This document shows positions 20,498 through 30,620 of a stretch of DNA of 64,000 bases, piece after piece. Position numbers and translations under genes: made by a program. Every line of letters begins with the position of its first letter. Positions within the stretch are counted from its first letter, which is position 1. The notes beneath the pieces were generated by a model, which was not told the DNA's origin, did no database searches, and saw only the letters and a program-made list of their open reading frames with translations. The stretch is taken from contig NZ_CP028487.1 of NCBI RefSeq assembly GCF_003048255.1, forward strand, positions 2,356,001 to 2,420,000, in the 5' to 3' direction. This stretch comes from Yersinia massiliensis. GTDB lineage: Bacteria > Pseudomonadota > Gammaproteobacteria > Enterobacterales > Enterobacteriaceae.

Positions 20498-20932
20498 AAG
20501 TGGTTGCTCCTAATGATTGCAGAACACGAGGATTGATTGGCAATAGCCTATTGATTGCTATCAAAGATAGAAGTGTGCGCAAGCAAGCGGTGAGGAGTAG
20601 ATAGCTGGAAGTATGCACTTTTCTGCTTCCTACAGCGTTTTTGTGATGTCAGTCAAAAGTTAGAGAGAGGTTAAATTTGCTGAATATATGGATAAATAAA
20701 CTGTAATCTCTGGATGTGATAGCGCTCTACATTCCGAAGCATAAATCACGCTAAAACTGTCATCGTCTTACCGGGTATGGCGAGGTTATCTGGCTTTTAA
20801 TAAAGCATTTAGCCTTGCGGAAACTAAAAAACATGATTGATAACGTTTCCACAAAAAATCGTCAGACTTGAATTCTTGACGAATAAATAAACAAAAAATG
20901 TCTCTTCCTACAAAAACAGTCCGGAGAACACT
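20498..20932. promoter_or_regulatory. Divergent ara regulatory region (araBA / araFGH)
   Basis: This 435-bp gap separates the two arabinose operons and must hold both promoters. It contains a CRP-like palindrome (20642-20657) and two AraC half-site-like strings: TATGGA at 20687 and TCTGGA at 20709, both as reverse complements of TCCATA-type sequence, 22 bp apart in direct orientation, close to the 21-bp spacing of E. coli AraC half-sites. The AraC assignment is tentative. No gene is present. Confidence 0.55.
20642..20657. promoter_or_regulatory. Probable CRP site in the ara control region
   Basis: TGTGATGTCAGTCAAA matches TGTGA-N6-TCACA except for two positions in the right half. Position between araBA and araFGH and known cAMP-CRP control of arabinose genes in enterobacteria support it. 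Confidence 0.6.
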
Positions 20933-21916
20933 ATGCATAAATTAACTAAGGCGCTGGCAGTCGTTGGGTTAGCGGCCGTTATGTCACATTCAGCTATTGC
21001 CGAAAGCATGAAGTTGGGCTTTCTGGTGAAGCAACCTGAAGAACCCTGGTTCCAGACCGAATGGAAATTCGCGGATAAAGCCGGTAAGGACTTAGGTTTC
21101 GAAGTGATAAAGATTGCAGTGCCCGATGGTGAGAAGACGTTAAATGCAATTGATAGTCTGGCGGCCAGTGGCGCCAAAGGCTTCGTTATCTGTACACCGG
21201 ACCCGAAATTAGGGCCAGCCATTGAAGCTAAGGCGCGCAGCTATAACTTGAAAGTCATCGCGGTTGACGATCAATTTGTGAATGCCAAAGGCAAACCGAT
21301 GGAAAGCGTGCCGTTAGTGATGATGGCAGCGACCAAAATTGGTGAGCGCCAAGGGCAGGAATTGTGGAAAGAAATGAATAATCGTGGTTGGCAGCCGGGT
21401 GAAACCGCTGTGATGGCCATTACCTCTGATGAGTTGGACACAGCACGCCGTCGCACTACGGGCTCAATGGATGCGCTGAAAGCAGCAGGCTTCCCAGAGA
21501 AACAGATCTATAAAGTTCCGACGAAATCCAATGATATCCCCGGCGCATTTGATGCCGCCAACTCCATGTTAGTACAGCATCCTGAAGTGAAAAATTGGCT
21601 GATTGTGGGCATGAATGACAACACCGTGTTGGGCGGCGTGCGGGCAACAGAAGGTCAGGGCTTTAAAGCACCGAATGTCATCGGTATTGGCATCAATGGT
21701 GTGGATGCCGTCAGCGAACTGTCCAAAGGCCAAGCGACCGGCTTCTATGGTTCCCTGTTACCGAGCCCAGATATCCATGGCTACAAAAGTATTCAGATGC
21801 TGCATGACTGGGTAACCAAAGATGTCGAACCGGCGAAATTTACCGAAGTCACCGATGTGGTGTTGATCACTCGGGATAATTTCAAAACTGAGTTAGAGAA
21901 GAAAGGCCTGATGTAA
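20933..21916 (+). CDS. araF: L-arabinose periplasmic binding protein
   Basis: High-affinity periplasmic receptor, 327 aa, for the AraFGH ABC importer. An N-terminal signal peptide (positive start MHKLTKA, hydrophobic core, AIA-ES cleavage at about residue 23) is followed by the mature sequence SMKLGFLVKQPEEPWFQTEW typical of AraF. First gene of araFGH-araC. A strong hairpin follows the stop, which fits the usual excess of binding protein over membrane components. Confidence 0.97.
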   Translation: MHKLTKALAVVGLAAVMSHSAIAESMKLGFLVKQPEEPWFQTEWKFADKAGKDLGFEVIKIAVPDGEKTLNAIDSLAASGAKGFVICTPDPKLGPAIEAKARSYNLKVIAVDDQFVNAKGKPMESVPLVMMAATKIGERQGQELWKEMNNRGWQPGETAVMAITSDELDTARRRTTGSMDALKAAGFPEKQIYKVPTKSNDIPGAFDAANSMLVQHPEVKNWLIVGMNDNTVLGGVRATEGQGFKAPNVIGIGINGVDAVSELSKGQATGFYGSLLPSPDIHGYKSIQMLHDWVTKDVEPAKFTEVTDVVLITRDNFKTELEKKGLM

Positions 21917-21935
21917 TTCCGCTATGCGCAATGGC

Positions 21936-21968
21936 GCACTGGGGGTAGGCGTGGCTTGCCCCCAGTGC
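21936..21968 (+). terminator. araF-araG intercistronic hairpin
   Basis: GCACTGGGGG pairs perfectly with CCCCCAGTGC around a 13-base loop, 20 bases after araF. There is no U-tract, so it is more likely to protect the araF message from 3' decay, or attenuate, than to end transcription fully. Confidence 0.7.
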
Positions 21969-21993
21969 AACCCCACTTTATAAGGAAGCCATC

Positions 21994-23565
21994 ATGTCAG
22001 CACTCCATTCTGCGTTACAAGCCGAGCTGGAAGCCGAGCAGTCACCTTATTTGGCGTTTTGTGGCATCGGAAAAAGTTTCCCCGGTGTTCAAGCGCTGGA
22101 TGATATTAGTTTCACGTGTCAGGCGGGCCAGATCCACGCTCTGATGGGTGAGAATGGTGCGGGTAAATCCACCTTGCTGAAAATTCTCAGTGGCAATTAC
22201 ACGCCAACGCAAGGCGAGATCCGCATTAAAGGCAAAACGGTTAATTTTACCAATACCACTGAGGCGCTTGATGCCGGTGTCGCCATCATCTATCAGGAGC
22301 TGCATTTGGTTCCTGAAATGACGGTGGCTGAAAATATCTATTTGGGTCAATTACCAACCAAAATGGGCATGGTTGATCGCAAATTGCTGCGTTATGAATC
22401 CAGCATACAGTTGGCACATTTAGGGTTGGATATTGATCCCGATACGCCACTGAAATATCTCTCTATTGGCCAATGGCAGATGGTAGAAATTGCCAAAGCG
22501 CTGGCCCGAAATGCCAAAATTATTGCTTTTGATGAGCCGACCAGTTCGCTGTCGGCGCGTGAAATCGAACAATTGTTCCGAGTGATCCGTGAGTTACGTG
22601 CTGAAGGACGGGTCATTTTGTATGTCTCCCACCGTATGGAAGAAATCTTTGCCTTGAGTGATGCCATTACCGTCTTCAAAGATGGCCGCTATGTGCGCAC
22701 CTTTGATGATATGGAACAGGTCAATAATGATTCGCTGGTGCAAGCCATGGTCGGGCGTAATTTGGGCGATATCTACGGTTATCAGCCACGTGAGCGAGGT
22801 GCTGCGCGCCTGACATTGCAAGACGTTAAAGCCATTGGCGTGAAATCCCCCATCAATCTGACGGTGCACCAAGGCGAAATTGTGGGTCTGTTTGGTTTAG
22901 TCGGTGCTGGCCGAAGTGAGTTACTGAAAGGGGTATTTGGCGGCACAAAATTGACCAGTGGGCAGGTATTACTGGATGGCAAACCCATCTCGATTCGCTC
23001 GCCAATTGACGCTATCACGGCCGGTATCATGCTGTGCCCTGAAGATCGCAAAGCAGACGGCATCATTCCCGTCCATTCGGTGCAGGACAACATCAATATT
23101 AGTGCTCGGCGCAAAACATTGACGGCGGGTTGCCTGATCAATAACCGCTGGGAACGAGAGAATGCGGCGTTACGCATTGAGTCACTGAATATCAAAACGC
23201 CAGGTGCTCATCAATTGATTATGAATCTATCAGGGGGGAATCAGCAGAAAGCCATCTTAGGTCGCTGGTTATCCGAAGATATGAAAGTGATCTTGTTGGA
23301 TGAACCGACACGGGGCATCGACGTTGGGGCTAAGCACGAAATCTACAACGTTATTTATCAACTGGCGAAGCAAGGTATTGCCGTGTTGTTTGCCTCCAGT
23401 GATTTGCCTGAAGTGCTCGGGCTGGCTGACCGGATCGTGGTGATGCGTGAAGGGGCGATTTCTGGCGAGTTAGACCACGGTTATGCCACCGAAGAGCAAG
23501 CGCTAAGTTTAGCGATGCTCCGCACCCCGAATATTGCTACTGATGCCGCGCCTGCGGTTGCCTGA
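21994..23565 (+). CDS. araG: L-arabinose ABC importer ATPase (two ATP-binding domains)
   Basis: ATPase of the AraFGH importer, 523 aa, with two fused nucleotide-binding domains as in other sugar (CUT2) importers. The first domain has Walker [13 protein letters not shown], signature [15 protein letters not shown] and [10 protein letters not shown]; the second has the degenerate P-loop [12 protein letters not shown], signature [15 protein letters not shown] and [14 protein letters not shown]. The good ribosome site AAGGAAG precedes the ATG. It is 14 bp upstream of araH. Confidence 0.97.
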   Translation: MSALHSALQAELEAEQSPYLAFCGIGKSFPGVQALDDISFTCQAGQIHALMGENGAGKSTLLKILSGNYTPTQGEIRIKGKTVNFTNTTEALDAGVAIIYQELHLVPEMTVAENIYLGQLPTKMGMVDRKLLRYESSIQLAHLGLDIDPDTPLKYLSIGQWQMVEIAKALARNAKIIAFDEPTSSLSAREIEQLFRVIRELRAEGRVILYVSHRMEEIFALSDAITVFKDGRYVRTFDDMEQVNNDSLVQAMVGRNLGDIYGYQPRERGAARLTLQDVKAIGVKSPINLTVHQGEIVGLFGLVGAGRSELLKGVFGGTKLTSGQVLLDGKPISIRSPIDAITAGIMLCPEDRKADGIIPVHSVQDNINISARRKTLTAGCLINNRWERENAALRIESLNIKTPGAHQLIMNLSGGNQQKAILGRWLSEDMKVILLDEPTRGIDVGAKHEIYNVIYQLAKQGIAVLFASSDLPEVLGLADRIVVMREGAISGELDHGYATEEQALSLAMLRTPNIATDAAPAVA

Positions 23566-23579
23566 TTAAGGAGTAAACC

Positions 23580-24614
23580 ATGTCCAGCGTTACGTTGAAT
23601 TCTGATAAGAAGAATCCGGCATCAAATTCGTCACCCTCACAACCGCCACAGGATGCGCCGGCTAAAGGCGGCTTAGGCCTATCTCGCATCTGGGACAGTT
23701 ACGGCATGCTGGTGGTCTTTGCGGTGGTCTTTATTGGCTGCATTATTTTTGTGCCTAATTTTGGCTCCTTCATCAATATGAAAGGGTTAGGGCTAGCTAT
23801 CTCGATGTCAGGGATGGTGGCTTGCGGGATGTTGTTCTGTCTAGCATCCGGTGATTTTGACTTATCCGTCGCCTCGGTCATTGCTTGCGCCGGTGTCACT
23901 ACTGCTGTCGTGATAAATATGAGTGAAAGCCTGTGGCTGGGTGTGGGCGCAGGTCTGTTACTGGGGGCTGCCTGTGGCTTGATTAACGGCTTTGTTATTG
24001 CGCGTTTAAAGATCAACGCTTTAATCACCACATTGGCTACCATGCAGATTGTCCGCGGCTTGGCATACATCATTTCTGATGGTAAAGCCGTGGGTATCGA
24101 AGACGAACGTTTCTTTGCGCTGGGTTACACCAACTGGCTGGGTTTGCCTGCGCCAATTTGGATCACCATCGCTTGTCTGGCGCTCTTTGGTTTTCTGTTG
24201 AATAAAACGACTTTTGGCCGTAATACCTTGGCAATTGGTGGCAACGAAGATGCAGCGCGTTTGGCTGGGGTACCGGTTGTGCGCACCAAAATTATTATCT
24301 TTGTTCTGTCAGGATTAGTCTCAGCAGCGGCAGGGATCATCTTGGCCTCACGGATGACCAGTGGCCAGCCGATGACATCGATTGGTTATGAACTGATTGT
24401 TATTTCAGCCTGTGTGCTGGGTGGGGTATCACTAAAAGGCGGTATCGGGAAGATTTCCTATGTGATTGCTGGTGTCTTGATTCTCGGTACAGTGGAAAAT
24501 GCCATGAACCTGCTGAACATTTCACCGTTCTCTCAGTACGTTGTTCGTGGTTTGATTCTGCTGGCCGCGGTGATCTTCGACCGTTACAAACAGCTGGCTA
24601 AACGGACGGTATAA
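23580..24614 (+). CDS. araH: L-arabinose ABC importer permease
   Basis: Inner-membrane permease of the CUT2 sugar importer, 344 aa, with about nine or ten hydrophobic spans and the conserved GGNEDAARLAGVPV loop that contacts the ATPase. A Ser/Pro-rich cytoplasmic N-terminus of about 35 residues precedes the first span. Ribosome site AAGGAG nine bases upstream. Third gene of araFGH; araC follows after 149 bp. Confidence 0.97.
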   Translation: MSSVTLNSDKKNPASNSSPSQPPQDAPAKGGLGLSRIWDSYGMLVVFAVVFIGCIIFVPNFGSFINMKGLGLAISMSGMVACGMLFCLASGDFDLSVASVIACAGVTTAVVINMSESLWLGVGAGLLLGAACGLINGFVIARLKINALITTLATMQIVRGLAYIISDGKAVGIEDERFFALGYTNWLGLPAPIWITIACLALFGFLLNKTTFGRNTLAIGGNEDAARLAGVPVVRTKIIIFVLSGLVSAAAGIILASRMTSGQPMTSIGYELIVISACVLGGVSLKGGIGKISYVIAGVLILGTVENAMNLLNISPFSQYVVRGLILLAAVIFDRYKQLAKRTV

Positions 24615-24763
24615 ACGCGCTGACGACAGAAAAATCCATAAAAAAGACTCTCTGGCTCACAATTTTGTCACGACTATCGGGCGGCGTGAAATCTGCCCGA
24701 TAAACTGAAACAAGCAGGATGAGTTTATAGACCAAAAACAGCGTAGGGCTCCAAGGAGGCTAT

Positions 24764-25696
24764 ATGTACCATCGAATGGTTCAGGAACCGCAACCCAATC
24801 CATTGTTGCCAGGCTATACGTTTAACGCCTACCTGGTCGCGGGATTAACCCCGATTCTGGCAGACGGACCACTCGATTTCTTTATCGACCGGCCGGGCGG
24901 CATGAAAGGCTATATTCTGAATCTGACCATTAAAGGTCAGGGTAAGATTTTTGATGGCGAAAATACGTTTTACAGTAATCCCGGCGATTTACTGCTTTTT
25001 CCCCCTAAAGCACCGCACTATTATGGCCGCTCACCCAACAGCGATTGTTGGTATCACCGCTGGGTTTATTTCCGGCCACGGGCGTATTGGGCAGACTGGC
25101 TGGAATGGCACAGCAAAACACATGAAGTTGGCCGTTTATCCCTTCCAAACAATAATTTATTGCTGGAGTTTGATCGCCTGTTTGCCAATATCGAACAGAC
25201 ACAAAAATCTGGCCGGCGCTTTGGCGAAGAGCTGGGAATGAATTTGCTTGAGCGTTTGCTGTTGCGTGCGATGGAAGAAGACCCTCTTAGCCCGCAACGT
25301 ATCATGGACCCTCGCGTCATTGAGGCATGTCAGTTTATTACCGGTAATCTGGCGGGTGAGTTGCGTATTGATGAAGTTGCGCGGCATGTCTGTTTGTCGC
25401 CCTCGCGGCTGGCGCACCTGTTCCGCGAACAAGTAGGGATTAACATCCTGCGTTGGCGTGAAGATCAGCGCGTTATCCGTGCAAAGTTATTACTGCAAAC
25501 GACCCAAGAACCCATTGCCACGATTGGCCGTGTCGTTGGGTATGACGATCAACTTTATTTCTCTCGTGTTTTCCGCAAGCGTGTCGGGGTGAGCCCCAGT
25601 GATTTTAGGCGTCGCAGCATAGAAACTAACTACCCGCAACGCAGCCTGCGCCAGCCCGAATGGCGTGATAATACTGAGGCGCTAGTGCGGGTTTAA
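24764..25696 (+). CDS. araC: Arabinose operon regulator AraC
   Basis: Arabinose-responsive activator/repressor, 310 aa. The N-terminal arm and cupin domain ([15 protein letters not shown], then [18 protein letters not shown], residues about 15-170) bind arabinose and dimerise; the C-terminal AraC/XylS domain (about 190-290) has [17 protein letters not shown] and the [15 protein letters not shown] helix-turn-helix. Strong ribosome site AGGAGG seven bases before the ATG. Unlike E. coli, where araC is divergent from araBAD, it lies downstream of araH in the same direction. Confidence 0.96.
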   Translation: MYHRMVQEPQPNPLLPGYTFNAYLVAGLTPILADGPLDFFIDRPGGMKGYILNLTIKGQGKIFDGENTFYSNPGDLLLFPPKAPHYYGRSPNSDCWYHRWVYFRPRAYWADWLEWHSKTHEVGRLSLPNNNLLLEFDRLFANIEQTQKSGRRFGEELGMNLLERLLLRAMEEDPLSPQRIMDPRVIEACQFITGNLAGELRIDEVARHVCLSPSRLAHLFREQVGINILRWREDQRVIRAKLLLQTTQEPIATIGRVVGYDDQLYFSRVFRKRVGVSPSDFRRRSIETNYPQRSLRQPEWRDNTEALVRV

Positions 25697-25868
25697 GCCT
25701 GCGAGTCACACGCAGTAAGAAATTACCTCTTGTCGCGGGAATCATCATGGTGTCAAATCGGTTAATCGAGAGATATCAGATAACACAATAACCCCCAGAA
25801 AATTCAAGGTGTAGGAAACATAACTACCTCTTGAAAAATAACGGGGACTCCGGGCAAGAGGAAATATA

Positions 25869-26918
25869 ATGGCCGAAAAAATTAAAGTGGGTCTACTGGG
25901 CTACGGTTACGCCAGCAAAACCTTCCATGCGCCGCTGATCATGGGCACTCCGGGGCTGGAACTGGCAGGTGTTTCCAGCAGTGATGCCAGTAAAGTCCAT
26001 GCTGACTGGCCAACGATGAATGTGGTTTCAGACCCACAAGCGTTATTTGACGATCCCTCCATTGACCTCATCGTGATCCCCACCCCCAATGACACTCATT
26101 TCCCGTTAGCACAAAAAGCACTGGCCGCGGGTAAACATGTGGTCGTTGATAAACCTTTTACCGTGACACTGTCACAAGCAAATGAACTGAAGCGCCAAGC
26201 AGATGAGGCGGGTTTACTGCTTTCCGTGTTCCATAATCGCCGCTGGGACAGTGACTTTCTAACGTTAAAAACGCTGCTGGCGGAAGGTGCGCTGGGGAAA
26301 GTGGTTTATTTTGAATCTCATTTTGACCGCTATCGTCCAGAGATCCGCCAACGCTGGCGTGAACAAGCCGGTGCTGGCAGTGGTATCTGGTATGATTTAG
26401 GGCCGCATTTATTGGATCAAGCACTGCAACTGTTTGGTTTACCAGACACATTAAATGTGGATTTGGGCATGCTACGTCCCGGTGCGCAGTCGGTTGATTA
26501 TTTCCATGCGGTGCTGAGTTATCCTGGGCAACGGGTCGTGCTGCATGGGACAGTGCTCGCCGCAGCAGAAACGGCGCGTTACATCGTCCATGGTATGCAG
26601 GGCAGCTATATCAAGTTTGGTTTAGACCCACAGGAAGATCGGCTGAAAGCGGGTGAACGCTTACCGCAAGCCGATTGGGGTTATGACATGCGCGATGGCG
26701 TTGTGACACTGTCACATGATGGTGTGCTTGCTGAGAAACCACTATTGACCATTCCTGGTAATTATCCCGCTTATTACGCCGGTATTCGTGATGCTATCTT
26801 GGGTAATGCGGCTAACCCTGTTCCGGCCAGTGAAGCGATTAAGGTGATGGAGTTGATTGAGTTGGGTATCGCTTCTGATCAGCAGAAAAAAGCGTTGCCT
26901 GTCACGTCGGCAAATTAA
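25869..26918 (+). CDS. ydgJ: Gfo/Idh/MocA-family oxidoreductase YdgJ
   Basis: NAD(P)-dependent sugar/polyol dehydrogenase, 349 aa. The Rossmann fold starts KVGLLGYGYASKTFHAP, the substrate-domain hallmark is KHVVVDKPF (the catalytic EKP-type lysine, here DKP) near residue 92, and the catalytic histidine is in YDLGPHLLDQ. E. coli YdgJ is reported as a scyllo-inositol dehydrogenase; the substrate here is inferred from that. It follows the araC unit by about 170 bp with GAGG-type ribosome site. Two perfect MatP sites are embedded in its coding sequence, each encoding V-T-L-S. Confidence 0.9.
   Translation: MAEKIKVGLLGYGYASKTFHAPLIMGTPGLELAGVSSSDASKVHADWPTMNVVSDPQALFDDPSIDLIVIPTPNDTHFPLAQKALAAGKHVVVDKPFTVTLSQANELKRQADEAGLLLSVFHNRRWDSDFLTLKTLLAEGALGKVVYFESHFDRYRPEIRQRWREQAGAGSGIWYDLGPHLLDQALQLFGLPDTLNVDLGMLRPGAQSVDYFHAVLSYPGQRVVLHGTVLAAAETARYIVHGMQGSYIKFGLDPQEDRLKAGERLPQADWGYDMRDGVVTLSHDGVLAEKPLLTIPGNYPAYYAGIRDAILGNAANPVPASEAIKVMELIELGIASDQQKKALPVTSAN
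26163..26175. promoter_or_regulatory. MatP binding site matS (perfect)
   Basis: GTGACACTGTCAC matches the matS consensus GTGACRNYGTCAC at every position. MatP binding to such sites organises the terminus macrodomain in enterobacteria. It lies inside ydgJ. Confidence 0.75.
26703..26715. promoter_or_regulatory. MatP binding site matS (perfect, second copy)
   Basis: Identical GTGACACTGTCAC, 540 bp from the first copy, again inside ydgJ. Both copies fall on codons for V-T-L-S in the same frame. Confidence 0.75.
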
Positions 26919-26967
26919 GGGCAGCTAAGCGGATCCCAGCTAAGAAGGGAATGAGGAACACTTTGGC

Positions 26968-28002
26968 ATGTCATGGTTACAACGTCTTAAGATAGATACG
27001 TTTTTATTAGTGCTGATTTGTGTGGTGATTATCGCGTCAATCTTCCCGTGCGAAGGGGAAGTTAAAGTGTGGTTTGAACACCTGACGACAGCGGCAATCG
27101 CATTATTGTTCTTTATGCACGGTGCTAAGTTATCTCGCGCAGCAATAGTTTCGGGGATGGGGCATTGGAAGCTGCACTTAGTGGTCTTCCTCAGTACGTT
27201 TGCCTTATTCCCGCTGCTAGGTCTAGGGATGAACGTTTTGGTGCCTGGCGTGTTAACGCCAACCCTGTATCTGGGCTTTCTCTACTTGTGTGCTTTACCT
27301 GCTACCGTTCAATCCGCCATTGCTTATACCTCCGTGGCGGGGGGAAATGTGGCGGCGGCAATCTGTAGTGCATCAGCATCGAGCATTCTCGGTGTATTCC
27401 TGTCCCCGATTTTGGTGGGCATGTTGATGCAGACGCAAGGCGGGGAGACAGATACGTTGCATGCCATTGGTTCAATCGTCATGCAATTGATGGTGCCATT
27501 CATTGTCGGCCATCTATCACGCCCATTGATCGCTAAATGGGTTGAACGCCATAAAAAGCTGGTGAATATTACTGACCGGTCATCCATTCTTTTGGTGGTG
27601 TATGTTGCGTTCAGCGAAGCGGTGGTCCAAGGGATTTGGCATCAGATTGATGGTTGGTCGTTGTTGGCGATATTAGTCTGCTCGATGGTTTTGCTCACCG
27701 TCGTATTAGTCGTCAATACGTTGGCTGCACGTTGGTTAGGCTTCAATACGGCAGATGAAATCACCATTGTGTTCTGTGGATCGAAGAAAAGTCTCGCTAA
27801 CGGTATTCCGATGGCAAATGTATTGTTCCCCGCCTCTGTAGTCGGGGTGATGGTATTGCCATTGATGATATTCCATCAGGTTCAATTGATGGTTTGTGCG
27901 GTATTAGCACAACGTTACGCCAAAAGGGTGGCGCGCGAGAACGCCGAGCTGGCGCTATCGACGGCATCGCCTGCTTCAAGGGATAGCGTCGAGACGAAGT
28001 AG
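26968..28002 (+). CDS. Bile acid:sodium symporter family protein (YfeH-like)
   Basis: Inner-membrane protein, 344 aa, about ten hydrophobic segments, of the SBF-like (PF13593) branch to which E. coli YfeH belongs. Recognisable stretches are LLFFMHGAKLSR and CALPATVQSAIAYTSVAGGNVAAA. The natural substrate is unknown. It follows ydgJ by 49 bp and may share its transcript; a strong terminator follows. In E. coli no such gene lies between ydgJ and add, so it is an addition here. Confidence 0.85.
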   Translation: MSWLQRLKIDTFLLVLICVVIIASIFPCEGEVKVWFEHLTTAAIALLFFMHGAKLSRAAIVSGMGHWKLHLVVFLSTFALFPLLGLGMNVLVPGVLTPTLYLGFLYLCALPATVQSAIAYTSVAGGNVAAAICSASASSILGVFLSPILVGMLMQTQGGETDTLHAIGSIVMQLMVPFIVGHLSRPLIAKWVERHKKLVNITDRSSILLVVYVAFSEAVVQGIWHQIDGWSLLAILVCSMVLLTVVLVVNTLAARWLGFNTADEITIVFCGSKKSLANGIPMANVLFPASVVGVMVLPLMIFHQVQLMVCAVLAQRYAKRVARENAELALSTASPASRDSVETK

Positions 28003-28040
28003 ACTCCGGTAACAGCCAATTGATTTGGGTTCAAAATAGA

Positions 28041-28079
28041 AAAACGCCCGTACCTGATTGAGATACGGGCGTTTTTTTA
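28041..28079. terminator. Bidirectional intrinsic terminator between the YfeH-like gene and add
   Basis: AAAAACGCCCGTA pairs with TACGGGCGTTTTT around a short loop; the A-run and T-run on either side make it work for both convergent genes. Textbook structure. Confidence 0.92.
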
Positions 28080-28098
28080 TGTCGATTGTGGTGACTGA

Positions 28099-29097
28099 CT
28101 ATCCTAGGATTTTATCGTGCAGAGCCTGCTTTTCAGATTCGCTAAGGAAGGCCATCGTCAGACCATTCTCTTGCGCTTGATGAATTTCTGCTGGCGTTAA
28201 CCCCGCAGCAGGTGCTGCTACATGATATTCGTTGCCAATTTCAATGCCTTGAACCGCAGGATCATCGGTATTGATTGAAGCAATGACGCCGTGGCGCAAG
28301 AATAGAGCCAGTGGGTGTGTTGCTAATGAGGCGACCGTGCTGGTTTGAATATTGGACGTTAGGCAAGATTCGATACCAATACGGTGTTCAGCCAAATAAT
28401 CCATCAGCTTAATATCTTCCACTGCTTTGACACCATGACCAATACGCTCTGCGCCGAGCTCACGGATTGCCTGCCAGATACTTTCAGGGCCAGCGGCTTC
28501 ACCAGCATGAACAGTAATACGTAAACCCGCATCCCGCGCACGATTAAAGTGGCTGAGGAACAGACCGCCGGGGAAACCCAGTTCATCACCGGCCAGATCT
28601 AGCGCGGTAATGCCGTCGCGGTGTGCCAGTAACCCATCAAGTTCTTGCAGGCAGGCTTGCTCACCAAATGTCCGGCTGAGAATACCGATCAAGCGAATAT
28701 CAATATCGAAATCACGACAACCGGCGGTAATGCCGTCAATTACTGCTTCCACGACACCGGCAACGGGTAATTGGTGTTTCATGGCCATGTAAAAGGGGGA
28801 GAAGCGCAGCTCGGCATAATGCAAACCCGCATTGGCAGCATCTTCGACATTCTCATAAGCCACACGGCGACAGGCCTCTAGGGAACCTAATACTGCGACG
28901 CCCCAATCTAACTTTTGCAGGAAACTGACCAAATCCGGTTCAGTTTTGGTTATTTGCACATGTGGGCGCAGGGCACTAAGTTCATTGGCAGGTAAGGGAA
29001 GATTAAATTGGCGACCCAAATCCAGAATGGTTTGCGCACGGATATTGCCATCAAGATGGCGATGAATGTCGGTCAAGGGCTGGCGGGGATCAATCAT
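28099..29097 (-). CDS. add: Adenosine deaminase
   Basis: Zinc enzyme, 332 aa, converting (deoxy)adenosine to (deoxy)inosine in purine salvage. Metal and catalytic motifs are DIHRHLDGN near residue 12, [11 protein letters not shown], and INTDDPAV near residue 278. I start at ATG 29097 ([16 protein letters not shown]), equivalent to the E. coli start; a GTG three codons upstream is possible. Own promoter expected in the 227 bp upstream. Same neighbour order as E. coli (malY-add-ydgJ). Confidence 0.96.
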   Translation of the reverse strand: MIDPRQPLTDIHRHLDGNIRAQTILDLGRQFNLPLPANELSALRPHVQITKTEPDLVSFLQKLDWGVAVLGSLEACRRVAYENVEDAANAGLHYAELRFSPFYMAMKHQLPVAGVVEAVIDGITAGCRDFDIDIRLIGILSRTFGEQACLQELDGLLAHRDGITALDLAGDELGFPGGLFLSHFNRARDAGLRITVHAGEAAGPESIWQAIRELGAERIGHGVKAVEDIKLMDYLAEHRIGIESCLTSNIQTSTVASLATHPLALFLRHGVIASINTDDPAVQGIEIGNEYHVAAPAAGLTPAEIHQAQENGLTMAFLSESEKQALHDKILG

Positions 29098-29245
29098 AAT
29101 GTGCACTCACTTTTATCGGAAATCGATTCTAGTCGGTAAAGTGCGGAACATTATAAAAACAAATCAGTGAAAATATCCACCGCGTTGCATAGAAAGGTGA
29201 TTTTCATCACGCATAATGATGAGTGACGGGGTGATAGCAAGGTAG

Positions 29246-29272
29246 CGCACCATCCATTAACGGAATGGTGCG
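29246..29272 (-). terminator. Hairpin downstream of malY
   Basis: CGCACCATCC and GGAATGGTGCG form a stem with one bulge in the gap after malY. There is no U-tract on the malY transcript, so intrinsic termination is uncertain. Confidence 0.35.
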
Positions 29273-29324
29273 AGAAGAATCAGTGTGGCAGTGGTGAGAT
29301 AGCGACACGGACGACTGAATTCAG

Positions 29325-30503
29325 CTATTTTCCCTGTAAAAACCGGATACCGCTAATCAGTTTATCCATGCCGGCCTCTACCTTACTACGTGCGCAGCCA
29401 ACATTAAGCCGTAAGAAGCCTCGACCCTCTTCGCCATAGGTGAAACCCGGCATAATGGCTACTTTCTCTTTTTCGATGAGCACTTCTTGTAATTGATGAT
29501 CGTCAAGATTCAGTGGCCGTAAATCAATCCATGCCAGATAGGTCGCTTGCGGTGGCTGCCAATTCAATGTTGGGAAGGCTTCATTTAAGCGCTGTGCCAC
29601 ATAAACTAAGTTGGCTTGCAGGTAGCTGCGTAATTCGTCTAACCAAGGGGCCCCTTGCTGATAAGCGGCAATATGCGCCACGATAGCGAATACGGCGGGG
29701 GAAGAGAGGCCATCACGACCTTTCAACATTTGGGTATAGGTGTCGCGGGTTTCCGTATCACTGATAAAACCATAAGCGCCAGTTAATGCGGGGATATTAA
29801 ATGTCTTGGAACCCGATGTTAGCAAGGCCCACGGTGTTTGTCCTACCTGACTCCATGGCGTATGCCGTTGATTACCCCACGTCATGTCCATATGTATCTC
29901 ATCACTGATTACTTTCACTTGATGGCGCTCACACAATTCAGCCATATGAGCCAACTCTTCAGGTGTCCACACTTTACCAGTGGGGTTGTGTGGGCTGCAC
30001 AGTAATAACACTTTAGTTTGAGGACGCGCTAATAGGGCCTCCAAATGTGCCATGTCACATTGCCATTGGTTATCCACTTTATGGAGTGGGCAACTGAGTA
30101 GTTGCCGCTGATTACCGAGGATCACCTTATAAAAAGCATCATAAGCGGGGGTGTGGGTGACGATAAAATCACCGGGTGCTGACCAGCAGCGAATCAATTG
30201 GGCCACCATGTAAATCACTGATGGTCCATAGACCGCCATCGATGTATCAATATGGCAACCAAAGCGTTGCTGATACCAATGACGAATAGCCCCCAGAAAA
30301 TCTTCATGTTGCCAGCGGCTGTAGCCCAATACTCCGTGCTCAATACGTTGGTTGAGTGCTTGTAAAATCACAGGAGCGGTCGGGAAATCCATATCAGAAA
30401 TAGTAAATGGCAGTAGATCTGCCGCACCAAAACGGTCAGCAATATAGTCCCACTGGGTACACCAAGTGCCATGACGGTCAACCGGCGTGGAGAAATCGAA
30501 CAT
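29325..30503 (-). CDS. malY: Cystathionine beta-lyase / maltose regulon modulator MalY
   Basis: PLP-dependent aminotransferase-fold C-S lyase, 392 aa. In E. coli MalY cleaves cystathionine and, independently, represses MalT. The PLP lysine is in TSGSKTFNIPAL and the phosphate-binding SPHNPTGKVW motif is present. It lies 117 bp downstream of malX in the MalI-controlled operon. The match to E. coli is strong throughout the length. Confidence 0.94.
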   Translation of the reverse strand: MFDFSTPVDRHGTWCTQWDYIADRFGAADLLPFTISDMDFPTAPVILQALNQRIEHGVLGYSRWQHEDFLGAIRHWYQQRFGCHIDTSMAVYGPSVIYMVAQLIRCWSAPGDFIVTHTPAYDAFYKVILGNQRQLLSCPLHKVDNQWQCDMAHLEALLARPQTKVLLLCSPHNPTGKVWTPEELAHMAELCERHQVKVISDEIHMDMTWGNQRHTPWSQVGQTPWALLTSGSKTFNIPALTGAYGFISDTETRDTYTQMLKGRDGLSSPAVFAIVAHIAAYQQGAPWLDELRSYLQANLVYVAQRLNEAFPTLNWQPPQATYLAWIDLRPLNLDDHQLQEVLIEKEKVAIMPGFTYGEEGRGFLRLNVGCARSKVEAGMDKLISGIRFLQGK

Positions 30504-30620
30504 GAGTATCTCGCTTATAAAATATACCCTCGGTTTTTGAAGTGACAGAACGAGCCGCTGTCACGTCAAGAACGTTGGGTATATCAGAATGTAAGTAACG
30601 GCGCTTACTGTGTGACAGCG

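Noticed and set aside
26970..26990. GTTGTAAC core of a Ter site on the minus strand (GACGTTGTAACCATG)
   Set aside because: The eight-base core is present but flanks differ from the Ter consensus, including the position before the core and the TAA after it. It is inside the YfeH-like coding sequence.
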